Assembly: GCA_046597185.1 (NCBI GenBank)
Contig: JBKJLF010000193.1
Location: 1-18,528, forward strand
Length of the DNA stretch: 18,528 nucleotides
From: CAMBDR01 sp046597185
Lineage (GTDB): Bacteria; Pseudomonadota; Gammaproteobacteria; Burkholderiales; Burkholderiaceae_D
Direction of reading: 5' to 3'
A model generated the notes under the pieces. That model ran no database searches and was not told where the DNA came from. It saw only the letters and a list, made by a program, of their open reading frames with translations. Both the position numbers and the translations under genes were made by a program. Shown here piece after piece: positions 7,784 through 15,872 of the stretch. Positions within the stretch are counted from its first letter, which is position 1. Each line of letters starts with the position of its first letter.

Positions 7784-8991
7784 AAATTATGCAGCAAAAT
7801 CAGCAGCAAAATCAACAAACCATCCACGGCAATGTGCTCACGCAAGAGGGCTGGCGCAATGGCGCTTTGGTTTTCAACGAGCATATTCTGGATATTTTGG
7901 GTGATTCGGTCAACCCGGCCATCAATGAAGATGATTATATTTTGCCCGGCTTTGTCGATTTGCATGTGCATGGCGGCGGCGGTAAAGACACCATGCAGGC
8001 TGGCGATGCGGTGCATATTATCGCGCAAACCCATGCGCGCCACGGCACCACCAGCTTGCTGGCCACCACCATGACCGCGCCGCTAGCCGATATTGAAGTG
8101 GCACTGGCTGCCATTGGCCAGGCATGCCAACAGCGGCGCAGCCAGAGCGCGCGCATTTTGGGCGCGCATCTGGAAGGCCCGTATATCAGCGCCAAAAAGC
8201 TCGGCGCGCAACCCGCTTATGCCTGCATCGCCCATATTGAAGAAGTCCAACGCCTGGCCACCCTGGCCCCCTTGCGCCTGATTACGGTTGCGCCCGAAAT
8301 TGAAGGGCATCAAGAATTAATTCGCGCAATGAGCGAGGCTGGCATGCGGGTGCAACTGGGCCACACCGACGGCAGTTATGAAGACGGCGTGGCCGCGCTA
8401 CGCCACGGGGCCAGCGGCTTTACCCATTTATTCAATGCCATGACCAGTTTTCATCATCGCCAACCGGGCATGGTGGGGGCCGCGTTGGCCCATGCCGAGT
8501 ATGCCGAAATCATCCCCGATTTATTACACGTTCATCCGGGCGCGATTAAAGCCGCGTTACGCGCCATTCCGCGCCTGTATTGCGTCACCGATTCCACCGC
8601 CGCCACCGGCATGCCGGACGGGCCGTATATGCTGGGCCGCGTGCAAGTCCACAAATGCATGGGCGGGGTACGGCTGGCCGATGGCACCCTGGCTGGCAGT
8701 ACCTTAACCATGGATCAAGCGTTACGTAATCTGGTCTCGCTGGGTTTGGATTTGGCCGATGCCTCACGCCGGGTTTCCACCCATGCGGCCGATTATTTGG
8801 GCCTGAACGATCGTGGCCGCCTGACGCCTGGTGCCATGGCGGACATGGTGGTACTGGATCGAAATTTGGAACTGAAAGCTGTCTATATCGAAGGGGAAAG
8901 AATTGGCCTCATCAACAATAACCCCACCGACCTCACCAACCCACATGGAAAATGCAACGAAAATACCAAGAAAAATGCGCCAACAACCTGA
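7780..8991 (+). CDS. nagA: N-acetylglucosamine-6-phosphate deacetylase
   Basis: The enzyme removes the acetyl group from GlcNAc-6-phosphate to give glucosamine-6-phosphate. The 403 residues show the amidohydrolase barrel pattern: DLHVHG with His62 and His64, metal ligand Glu132 in HLEGPYIS, His195 in LGHTDGS, His216 in THLFNAM and catalytic Asp271 in CVTDSTAATG. The HxH motif on strand 1 suggests a two-metal site as in Bacillus NagA, whereas E. coli NagA has HxN-type residues there. The start overlaps the regulator stop as ATGA. The N terminus is glutamine-rich (residues 5-13). No nagB follows, so the deaminase must be elsewhere. Confidence 0.93.
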   Translation: MKIMQQNQQQNQQTIHGNVLTQEGWRNGALVFNEHILDILGDSVNPAINEDDYILPGFVDLHVHGGGGKDTMQAGDAVHIIAQTHARHGTTSLLATTMTAPLADIEVALAAIGQACQQRRSQSARILGAHLEGPYISAKKLGAQPAYACIAHIEEVQRLATLAPLRLITVAPEIEGHQELIRAMSEAGMRVQLGHTDGSYEDGVAALRHGASGFTHLFNAMTSFHHRQPGMVGAALAHAEYAEIIPDLLHVHPGAIKAALRAIPRLYCVTDSTAATGMPDGPYMLGRVQVHKCMGGVRLADGTLAGSTLTMDQALRNLVSLGLDLADASRRVSTHAADYLGLNDRGRLTPGAMADMVVLDRNLELKAVYIEGERIGLINNNPTDLTNPHGKCNENTKKNAPTT

Positions 8992-9054
8992 AACAAATAG
9001 CGCATGGGCCATATTTCTGAAATAATACTGCACATTCAGTTTGCCCAATACTGT

Positions 9055-9083
9055 TTGACCAATCTCCATTCTATTTATTTAAA
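9055..9083 (+). promoter_or_regulatory. Possible promoter of the TPR-like gene
   Basis: TTGACC (9055-9060) and TTTAAA (9078-9083) are separated by 17 bases. The -10 is a weak match. It would give a very short leader before the ATG at 9095, and GAGA 7 bases before that ATG could serve as ribosome binding site. Confidence 0.35.
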
Positions 9084-9094
9084 AGAGACTAACC

Positions 9095-10351
9095 ATGCCC
9101 TCCACCCCCTCCAATCGCATCACTCGCTTTAGCCGTATTGCTTTCATGATTGCCGCCCTGGCGCTGCCATTATCTGGCGTGCTTGCCGCCGATGCAAAAA
9201 AAGAACCCGAAGCAGCACGCGAAGTCGTCGCCAAGCCGATTAATGCAATCAATGAATTAATCAAAAACAAGAAATATCCTGAAGCGTTCGCTAAAATTGA
9301 CGAAGCAGAAAAAGCCACCGACCGCACCGATTACGAAAACTATATTATCGAACGCACCCGTGCCGCGCTTGCCTCGGCGGCTGGCGATACCGATGTCTTG
9401 ATCAAGTCACTTGAAATACTGTTGAAAGGCAACCGACTGGAGAAAGCCGAACAACCTGTGTTCATGAAAAACCTGATTGCCAGCTACTACAATAAAAAGA
9501 ATTTTGCCAAAGTGACGGAATGGATTGAGCGTTTCAATAAAGATGGCAATAAAGACGATCAAATGCACACCTTATTGATTCAGGCTTACTTTCTGAATGG
9601 CGATTTTGCCTCTGCCATGCGTGAGTTGCAAGCCGATATCGCCGCCCTGGAGGCCGCAGGTAAAGTACCGGAACAAGACCAGATCACTTTATTGCGCAAC
9701 TGCGCCGCCAAACTCAAAGACAAAGTGGTGTACGACAAGGTGCTGGAAAAAATGGCCACCTACTACCCGACGCCCGAACATTGGGATGAATTCCTGGGCC
9801 GCTTTGAAGGTAGCCGCGTGGTACATGAACGCCTGTACCTCGACCTGTACCGCTTGCGCCTGCTCACCGTTAAAGCTTTGTCCGAAGTCGATGCCAAAGA
9901 AATGGTGGAATTGTCTTTACTCGCCACCTTGCCCGGTGAAGCCAAAAAAACCATCGACCTGAGCTTTGAAAATGGCACCTTTGGCAAAGGCCCGAATGCC
10001 AACGACCATAAAAAGCTGCGCGACAAGGTTAATAAATCGACGGCCGACGACTTGAAAAACATCGGCCAAGGTGAAATTACCGCCGGCAAATCCAAAGAAG
10101 GCAATGCGCTGGTGAATGTGGGCATGGCCTATATCAGCCATGGTCAATTCGACAAAGGCATCAGCCTGATCGAACAAGGCATCAAAGTCGGCAAGTTAAA
10201 ACACCCGGAAGATGCCAAACTACGTTTGGCCGAAGGGCAAATCATGGCGGGTAAAAAAGCCGAAGCACTGGCCACCCTGAAAACCATTCAGGGCGGCGAT
10301 GGCTTGCCCGAATTGGCGCGTATCTTTGCGATTGTGGTCAATCAAAAGTAA
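9095..10351 (+). CDS. Secreted TPR-like helical repeat protein of unknown function
   Basis: The 418-residue product begins with a signal peptide: basic residues, a hydrophobic core (IAFMIAALALPLSGVL) and a likely cleavage after LA near residue 31. The mature part is lysine- and alanine-rich and helical. It has TPR-like helix pairs, for example KNKKYPEAFAKIDEAEKA (about 58-75) and AYISHGQFDKGISLIEQGIK near residues 348-367. It is probably periplasmic and may act as a scaffold. It stands alone between the nag operon and the copper genes, with its own possible promoter and a hairpin after it. I recognise no specific name for it. Confidence 0.75.
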   Translation: MPSTPSNRITRFSRIAFMIAALALPLSGVLAADAKKEPEAAREVVAKPINAINELIKNKKYPEAFAKIDEAEKATDRTDYENYIIERTRAALASAAGDTDVLIKSLEILLKGNRLEKAEQPVFMKNLIASYYNKKNFAKVTEWIERFNKDGNKDDQMHTLLIQAYFLNGDFASAMRELQADIAALEAAGKVPEQDQITLLRNCAAKLKDKVVYDKVLEKMATYYPTPEHWDEFLGRFEGSRVVHERLYLDLYRLRLLTVKALSEVDAKEMVELSLLATLPGEAKKTIDLSFENGTFGKGPNANDHKKLRDKVNKSTADDLKNIGQGEITAGKSKEGNALVNVGMAYISHGQFDKGISLIEQGIKVGKLKHPEDAKLRLAEGQIMAGKKAEALATLKTIQGGDGLPELARIFAIVVNQK

Positions 10352-10422
10352 AGTCAAAAGTAACATCGACAAACAAACCAGGTGCCGCAACATATTGGTT
10401 TGATGAATGGCGCAGTTTTTGG

Positions 10423-10448
10423 CGGGGTGGGAACAGGTGCCCACCCCG
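10423..10448 (+). terminator. Intrinsic terminator after the TPR-like gene
   Basis: A 9-bp GC-rich perfect stem (CGGGGTGGG with CCCACCCCG) has an 8-base loop. It is followed by an AT-rich run rather than a clean T-tract. Its place between the end of one gene and the copA promoter supports termination there. Confidence 0.6.
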
Positions 10449-10484
10449 TCAAATCAATTTATTTCACATAAAACCAGATTCTTC

Positions 10485-10515
10485 TTGACCTTCCCACGAT
10501 AGCAAGGCTTACTAT
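10485..10515 (+). promoter_or_regulatory. CueR-type copper-responsive promoter of copA
   Basis: TTGACC (10485-10490) and TACTAT (10510-10515) are separated by 19 bases, the overlong spacing that MerR-family activators correct by twisting DNA. The spacer carries an imperfect dyad, ACCTT on the left and AAGGCT on the right, as in known CueR operators. Transcription would start near 10522, about 30 bases before the copA ATG. Confidence 0.88.
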
Positions 10516-10551
10516 TTCCGTTATCGCAAACTTCCCAACGGGTATGTCATC

Positions 10552-12759
10552 ATGAAACCATCTGCCGCCATCACACTCGACATAGAGGGCATGAGCTGTG
10601 CCGCCTGCGCCACCCGCATCGAAAAAGTTTTGTCCAAGCTCGATGAGGTAGAACAAGCGTCGGTCAATTTTGCCACCGAGCGCGCCACGGTGCAACTCAA
10701 AGCCCAAACTCAAACCGAACCAACGCTGCCACGCTTGCTGCAAGCCATCGAAAAAGCGGGCTACCACGCGCAACTGCCTGACACCCGGCCTAACGCGCCC
10801 GACACCGCCAACAAAGCAGCACAGGCCCACCATGGCTTATGGTTAATTGCTTGCGGCTTGCTCGCCTTTCCCCTCACCCTACCCATGTTTGGCATGATCT
10901 TTGGCCAGCACTGGATGATGCCGTCCCTGTGGCAATGGTTGCTGGCAACCCCGGTGCAATTTGTATTTGGTGCCCGTTTTTACCGTGCTGCCTGGGCCGC
11001 CTTACGCGCCAAAAGCGGGAATATGGATTTATTGGTGGCCCTGGGCACCAGCGCAGCCTATGGTTTAAGCCTGTACCAATGGCAGCAGGGACAAATCGAC
11101 GACTTGTATTTTGAAGCATCGGCCGTGGTGATTAGCCTGGTATTACTGGGCAAATGGCTGGAACAACGCGCCAAACACCAAACCACCGAAGCCATCCGCG
11201 CCCTCCAGGCGCTGCGCCCGGCCACCGCACGGGTGCGCCGCGCGGGGGTGGATAGCGATGTGCCGATTGAAAAAATTATCATTGGCGACCTGGTAGTCAT
11301 CCGCCCCGGTGAAAAAGTCAGCGTTGATGGGGTGGTGCAAGAGGGCGAAAGCCAGGTCGATGAAGCCTTGATCAGCGGCGAAAGCCTGCCCGTTTTGAAA
11401 CAAGCCGGTGCGCAAGTGACCGGGGGCGCGATTAATGGTGATGGCTTGTTGTTGGTGCAAACCACGGCCATTGGCAATGAAACCACGCTGGCACGCATTA
11501 TCCGGCTGGTAGAACAAGCCCAGGCGGGCAAAGCGCCGATTCAACATCTGGTGGATCAGGTGAGCGCCGTATTTGTGCCTGTGATTGTGGGTGTGGCGCT
11601 ACTCACGCTGGTGGTATGGCTAATGCTGGGCAGCGGCATCGCGCTGGCCATGATTCATGCCGTTACGGTATTGGTGATTGCCTGCCCCTGCGCGCTCGGT
11701 TTAGCCACCCCCACCGCCATTATGGTGGGCACCGGGGTGGCGGCGCGCCACGGGATTTTGATTAAAGACGCACTCGCGCTGGAGAGTGCGCATAAACTCA
11801 GTTGCGTGGTGTTCGATAAAACCGGCACCTTAACCGCGGGCAAACCGGGGGTCGTAAAAATCCTGGCGCAAGGCATTAGCGAGCAGCGCTTATTGCAATT
11901 GGCGCACGCTCTTGCAGCGGGTGACCAACACCCTTTATCCAAGGCGATTGTGTTACACGCCCAAAGCAACCCGGCCCCGGTTTTGCCCGCCAGCGGCTTG
12001 CAAGCCCTGCCGGGCATGGGGCTGGCAGCACAAGTGGATGGCTTGGCGCTGTGCCTGGGCAACCGCCGCTTGCTGCAACAATACCAGCTCGATGCGGGTG
12101 CCCTGGCCCACGAGGCGCAAGCACTGGAGCAACAAGGCTATAGCGTCAGTTGGCTGGCCAGCCTGAACCCAAGCCAGGCGGGTGGGCAAGTTCTGGGTTT
12201 GCTGGCCTTTGGCGATGCCATCAAACCCGGTGCGCAACAGGCGATTGCACGCCTGCACGCAATGCAGATTAAAACAGTGCTGTTAAGTGGAGACAATCAG
12301 GGTAGTGCCGACAAAGTTGGCCATAGCCTTGGCATCAAGCAAATTTTGGCGCAAGTACTACCGGGGGATAAAGCCGAGAAAATTCGCAGCTTAAAGCATG
12401 AAGGCTATTTGGTGGCGATGGTGGGTGACGGTATCAATGACGCCCCTGCCCTGGCCGCAGCGGATGTGGGCATTGCCATGGGTAGCGGCACCGATGTCGC
12501 CATGCACGCGGCGGGCATTACCTTAATGCGCGCCAACCCTGGGCTGGTGGCCGATGCCATCGATATTTCGCGCCAAACTTATCGCAAAATCCAGCAAAAC
12601 CTGTTTTGGGCCTTTGTGTACAACATCGTCGGCATTCCACTGGCTGCCCTGGGCTTGATCAACCCCATGTTGGCCGGTGCCGCCATGGCCTTAAGCTCGG
12701 TCTGCGTGGTGAGTAACGCCCTGCTATTACGCCGCTGGCACCCCGCTCAATCAAACTAA
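10552..12759 (+). CDS. copA: Copper-exporting P1B-type ATPase
   Basis: The 735-residue inner-membrane pump moves Cu(I) out of the cytoplasm at the cost of ATP. One heavy-metal-binding domain lies at residues 6-75 with GMSCAAC (Cys16 and Cys19). Membrane helices follow, from about residue 97. The transmembrane metal site is CPC (Cys378-Pro-Cys380), which is specific for Cu(I)/Ag(I) pumps. The phosphorylated Asp422 is in DKTGTLT, the nucleotide-binding HP motif is in GDQHPLSKAI, and the hinge GDGINDAP starts near residue 625. Length is normal for a one-HMA CopA. It is expressed from a CueR-type promoter, and its likely regulator gene follows downstream on the same strand. Confidence 0.95.
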   Translation: MKPSAAITLDIEGMSCAACATRIEKVLSKLDEVEQASVNFATERATVQLKAQTQTEPTLPRLLQAIEKAGYHAQLPDTRPNAPDTANKAAQAHHGLWLIACGLLAFPLTLPMFGMIFGQHWMMPSLWQWLLATPVQFVFGARFYRAAWAALRAKSGNMDLLVALGTSAAYGLSLYQWQQGQIDDLYFEASAVVISLVLLGKWLEQRAKHQTTEAIRALQALRPATARVRRAGVDSDVPIEKIIIGDLVVIRPGEKVSVDGVVQEGESQVDEALISGESLPVLKQAGAQVTGGAINGDGLLLVQTTAIGNETTLARIIRLVEQAQAGKAPIQHLVDQVSAVFVPVIVGVALLTLVVWLMLGSGIALAMIHAVTVLVIACPCALGLATPTAIMVGTGVAARHGILIKDALALESAHKLSCVVFDKTGTLTAGKPGVVKILAQGISEQRLLQLAHALAAGDQHPLSKAIVLHAQSNPAPVLPASGLQALPGMGLAAQVDGLALCLGNRRLLQQYQLDAGALAHEAQALEQQGYSVSWLASLNPSQAGGQVLGLLAFGDAIKPGAQQAIARLHAMQIKTVLLSGDNQGSADKVGHSLGIKQILAQVLPGDKAEKIRSLKHEGYLVAMVGDGINDAPALAAADVGIAMGSGTDVAMHAAGITLMRANPGLVADAIDISRQTYRKIQQNLFWAFVYNIVGIPLAALGLINPMLAGAAMALSSVCVVSNALLLRRWHPAQSN

Positions 12760-12772
12760 TTCATACAAAGTT

Positions 12773-12805
12773 GCCGCAAGAACATATTTCATGTTACCAT
12801 GCGGC
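12773..12805. repeat. Inverted repeat after copA
   Basis: Outer arms GCCGCA and TGCGGC and inner arms AACAT and ATGTT give a two-part hairpin with a small internal loop, 14 bases after the copA stop. No T-run follows, so it may stabilise the copA message rather than end it. Confidence 0.45.
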
Positions 12806-13026
12806 ATGCTTTGGAGTGAGTTTAGGTCTTTTCATGGCAGCTATCAACCATGAGTAATCTGACTTTCGATCCCACACCCGCTCGCCTTTCATGATTTTGG
12901 CTTGACTTCTCCCGATACCGACTCCATCGAACCGAAGCAAGCTGATATTTACCATCAGCATTCCTGAGAGCAACTAAAATGAAAGCTTGGCACCATAACA
13001 AACCAATGGGAAAGGCAGGCAGCAAA

Positions 13027-13413
13027 ATGAATATTGGACAAGCGGCATTAGCCAGCGGTATTTCCGCAAAGATGATACGCCACTACGAAAGCCTGGGTTT
13101 GCTCTCCCCTGGCCGTTCCGAATCGGGTTATCGCATTTATGACGAGCATGATTTGCACTGGTTGCGTTTTATCCGGCGCGCGCGCTTGCTTGGTTTCTCA
13201 CTGTTTCAAATTCGCAGCTTATTAAGCCTCTGGGCTGATCGCTCACGCGCCAGCAGCGATGTCAAGAAAATTGCCGGGAAACACATCGCTGACCTGAATC
13301 AACGCATCAATGAATTAATTGAAATGCGCGATTCCTTGCAAAGTTTGACTCAATCTTGCAGCGACGATCAAAACCCGAATTGCGCAATCCTGCAAGGTTT
13401 GGCCGACAATTGA
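13027..13413 (+). CDS. cueR: CueR-type MerR-family copper-responsive activator
   Basis: The frame is open from 12979, but I chose the ATG at 13027 because MNIGQAALASGISAKMIRHYE aligns with MerR-family N termini and AGGCAGG lies just before it. The 128-residue protein has the winged helix-turn-helix at about 1-70 and a dimerisation helix (about 75-105). It ends in the metal loop CSDDQNPNC, which has the same Cys-x7-Cys spacing as the Cu(I) site of E. coli CueR. It should activate copA by untwisting the 19-bp-spaced promoter at 10485-10515. It lies 267 bp downstream of copA on the same strand. That gap holds a 6-bp dyad (GCTGAT 12941-12946, ATCAGC 12954-12959) and a lone TTGACT (12902-12907), but no convincing full promoter. 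Confidence 0.88.
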   Translation: MNIGQAALASGISAKMIRHYESLGLLSPGRSESGYRIYDEHDLHWLRFIRRARLLGFSLFQIRSLLSLWADRSRASSDVKKIAGKHIADLNQRINELIEMRDSLQSLTQSCSDDQNPNCAILQGLADN

Positions 13414-13548
13414 AATCTGCCCTTTCCAATGCGTGCGCATAAGCGCCACGGCTTGAAAAATAGCGTATATTGCTCCTGATCATCACTGTATTATCGAATG
13501 GCAGAAGCAGTTAAAACAAGATTCATTAATCAAGGAGAATGAAAACCT

Positions 13549-14676
13549 ATGAATCGCAAGCGTGTTACCGAAGCCGACGTTGCCATGGGCAGCACCGTGC
13601 CATGGGATATTCATGGCGAAGCGGGCGAGCTATTGGTGCGAAAAGGCCACGTTATCTCCAGCGTCAAGCAACTGGAAACCTTGATCAAACGCGGCTTGTA
13701 TTCAGCCCATGTCGAACCCACCCCGGGGGATCGCCCCAAGCCACCCTCGGTGTTACGCATGCTCAATGCGGCCAATCGTCGGCTTGAATTATTATTAACC
13801 GAAATCAGCCTGGGGCAAGATCACGGCCATATCAAAGATAAACTACTCGAAGTGGCCAAAGTGGTCACCATGGCGGTCGATTTACAGCCCGAAGTGGCGC
13901 AAGCCTGTATTTTGCACAATCAAAAAGTTGGGCATTATGCGATTCGGCATTGCCTCGATAGCGCGGTGATTGCGCTATTGATTGCGCGCGGCATGAAAAA
14001 AGTGCCGTATGAATGTCTGGTCATCACGGCGGCGGCGTTGACCATGAATGTGGGCATGTTGGCGCATCAGGAGCGCTTGCAATCCACCCAGGGCATATTG
14101 CCGCCGGAAGACCTTGATTTAATCCATCACCACCCGGAAAGAAGTGTGGAATTATTACGTCACGCCGGGGTGGACGACAACGCCTGGCTGGCTTGCGTGC
14201 TGATGCATCATGAAAATGAAAATGGCAGTGGCTACCCGTATCGCAAATTCAGCCATGATATTCCGCTCGATGCCAAAATCATTTCCCTGGCCGACCGCTA
14301 TTGCGCCCGCATTTCCACCCGCAGCTATCGCAAATCACTCAAACCCAATGCGGCGCTACGTGAGATGCTGATGGAAGGCAAGGAAACCATCAACCCGGCT
14401 TTGGGCAGTATTTTTATCAAGGAACTGGGCATTTACCCGATTGGCACCTTTGTGCGGCTGGAAAATGGCGAAGTCGGGGTGGTCACCGCCAAGGGTAGCA
14501 GTACTACCACGCCGGTGGTGTTTTCACTGGTGGGGCCGCGCGGCGCGCCGCTGGATGCCGTGATCAAACGCGACACCACCAAACCCCTGTGCGGGGTGCG
14601 GGAGGTGTTGAATGAAGATCAGGCGGCGATTGGGTTTAATCTGGATCAATTGTGGGGGCCGGTGGCGGCGAGTTGA
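13549..14676 (+). CDS. HD-GYP domain protein with degenerate HD dyad
   Basis: The 375-residue product has a small N-terminal domain (about 1-57, ending LIKRGLYSAHVEP). An HD-GYP domain follows, with HHHPERSVELLRHAG near 194-208, MHHENENGSGYP at 219-230 and LADRYCARI. HD-GYP proteins usually hydrolyse cyclic di-GMP. Here the metal-binding HD of the defining motif is replaced by Met166-Asn167 in LTMNVGM, so activity is doubtful and a sensory or scaffold role is possible. A C-terminal domain (about 290-375) resembles the small barrel found in relatives. An AAGGAG lies 11 bases before the ATG. The gene runs directly into a histidine kinase remnant, which suggests a former signalling operon. Confidence 0.85.
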   Translation: MNRKRVTEADVAMGSTVPWDIHGEAGELLVRKGHVISSVKQLETLIKRGLYSAHVEPTPGDRPKPPSVLRMLNAANRRLELLLTEISLGQDHGHIKDKLLEVAKVVTMAVDLQPEVAQACILHNQKVGHYAIRHCLDSAVIALLIARGMKKVPYECLVITAAALTMNVGMLAHQERLQSTQGILPPEDLDLIHHHPERSVELLRHAGVDDNAWLACVLMHHENENGSGYPYRKFSHDIPLDAKIISLADRYCARISTRSYRKSLKPNAALREMLMEGKETINPALGSIFIKELGIYPIGTFVRLENGEVGVVTAKGSSTTTPVVFSLVGPRGAPLDAVIKRDTTKPLCGVREVLNEDQAAIGFNLDQLWGPVAAS

Positions 14677-15124
14677 GTGTGCGAATTCAATGTGCAGGCG
14701 CGCACGCGGGGCCTGGAAGCCTCGCGCAATGAAGCGTTGAAGGCCAATGCTGACAAGCGCAAGCTGATTCAAAAAGTGCATAGCGTGGTGGAAGACGAGC
14801 GCAAGAGCATTGCGATTGAAATCCACGATGAACTCAACGCCTCCTTGATTGCGGCGCGGCTGGAATCGCAGCGCATTTTGCAACTGGCCACGCACATGCC
14901 CGATAGCGCGGCGGTAGAAGAGATACGCAGCAAGGCGCAGGCGATTGGGCTTGCGCTTGCTGGCGGGGGCGCTGGAGATTGAAGTCAAGGATGATGGGCG
15001 GGGGTTTGATGTGGAAACCGCTGCCGCTGGCATTGGTTTGATTGGTATGCGCGAACGGGTGGCGGGGTGGAATGGGCAGATGCGGATGAGTAGTGCGCCG
15101 GGGGCGGGGACGATGTTGCAGATT
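14677..15124 (+). pseudogene. Remnant of a HisKA_3-type sensor histidine kinase
   Basis: The first part (14677-14940) encodes a coiled coil and the phosphoacceptor region ERKSIAIEIHDELNASLIAARLESQ, with the His in EIHDELN. The next part, in another frame (from about 14960), encodes the end of a HATPase domain: EIEVKDDGRGFD (G1 box) and GIGLIGMRERV (G2 box), ending at GTMLQI. The dimerisation domain and the N box that should lie between are missing, about 100 codons. No membrane or sensor part precedes the coil, and the last residues of the ATPase are lost where the sequence meets the broken integrase gene. It therefore carries at least three lesions and cannot make a working kinase. The order suggests it once worked with the HD-GYP protein. 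Confidence 0.8.
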
Positions 15125-15731
15125 AGGCCTGGGGGGCGGCTTCCCATAGGGCGCGGCTGGCCAGCATTTGCTGCCTTGGTTCCGGCACCAATGAATGCGG
15201 CAACATGACGACGCGGTCTTTGTTGCCTTTGGCTTGCCGCACGATGATGATGTGGCGGTCAAAGTCCACGTCTTTTGCCCGTAATCGCAAGCCTTCCATC
15301 AGGCGCATTCCCGTGCCATAAAGCAAACGGGCAATCAAGCTCATTTGGCCATCCAAAACGGCAAATACCGCAGCCACTTCAGCCTTGGTTAACACCGAAG
15401 GTATCCGCTTGGGGGTGGTCGGGCGATTGATATTGTCTAGCCAAGGCAATTCAATATCTAACACTTCACGATACAAAAACAGCAATGCGCTTAATGCCTG
15501 ATTGTGGGTTGATGCAGAAACTTTACGTTGTGTTGCAAGCATGGCTAGAAACGCTTCAAGTTGCGGTGCGCCCATGTCACGAGGGTGTTTCATTTCATGC
15601 CAACGAATAAAAAATTTTATCCAGTACACGTAGAGTTTCTCAGTATTCAAACTATAATGCAGGTAGCGAATTCGTTCCCGCACTTGATCTAATAAGCGGA
15701 TGGATTGCAACGGAGGTTTGCCGGGTTTCAT
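15123..15731 (-). pseudogene. intI: Integron integrase, truncated at the C terminus
   Basis: The start at 15731 (MKPGKPPLQSIRLL) is preferred over a GTG at 15758 because a LexA box lies just upstream. The 202 residues are clearly IntI: RERIRYLHYSLNTEKLYVYWI in the N-terminal SAM-like domain, VSASTHNQALSALLFLYREVL, and LLYGTGMRLMEGLRLRAKDVDF with the first catalytic Arg143. The frame stops after SRALWEAAPQA. The IntI-specific extra helix, the HxxR box and the catalytic Tyr are all missing, about 120-130 residues. The protein cannot carry out recombination. The broken end abuts the broken kinase gene on the other strand. The gene points away from the cassettes, as in most integrons. Confidence 0.9.
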
Positions 15732-15742
15732 GATTTTATTAT

Positions 15743-15769
15743 GCCTGTTTAAAAACACAGTATGGTCAA
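15743..15769 (-). promoter_or_regulatory. LexA (SOS) box in the intI promoter region
   Basis: Read on the minus strand, CTGT, eight bases and ACAG (15760-15745) match the LexA core exactly, and the flanking TA extends the match to TACTGT. It lies 14 bases before the intI start. A TTGACC (minus strand, 15769-15764) is just upstream and a CATAAT just downstream, so LexA would block polymerase. SOS control of intI is known from Vibrio and mobile integrons. Confidence 0.8.
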
Positions 15770-15814
15770 TGGAGACGCAGTGTGCAAGCCATTTTTAGCG
15801 GTTTTTTGCGGCCA

Positions 15815-15872
15815 ATGTATACCTCAGCCGCCGATGTATACCGCAGCAGTTGAGGTATACATTACGTTAGCA
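15815..15872 (+). other. Probable attI site with repeated integrase-binding motifs
   Basis: The motif ATGTATACCTCAGC (15815-15828) is repeated with one mismatch at 15834-15847. The perfect 12-bp inverse of its first part, TGAGGTATACAT, lies at 15851-15862. All three share the palindrome GTATAC (starts 15817, 15836 and 15855), so they are exactly 19 bp apart. The core GTTAGCA follows at 15866-15872 and exchange would fall between G15866 and T15867. Direct and inverted integrase sites next to the core are typical of attI. A weak cassette promoter could lie at 15795-15823 (TTAGCG, 17 bases, TATACC). Confidence 0.75.

Noticed and set aside
12822..13025. A minus-strand reading frame upstream of cueR
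   Set aside because: No family features, and it covers the expected control region of cueR.
13539..13787. A reading frame starting 10 bases before the HD-GYP gene
   Set aside because: The AAGGAG is too close to its ATG, and the frame is a shadow of the well-supported HD-GYP gene.
15731..15758. The GTG at 15758 as the intI start
   Set aside because: It would place the LexA box within the coding region; the ATG at 15731 fits the usual IntI N terminus better.
15815..15862. The GTATAC repeats as a CRISPR array
   Set aside because: The units are too short, one is inverted, and the place next to an integron core explains them better.
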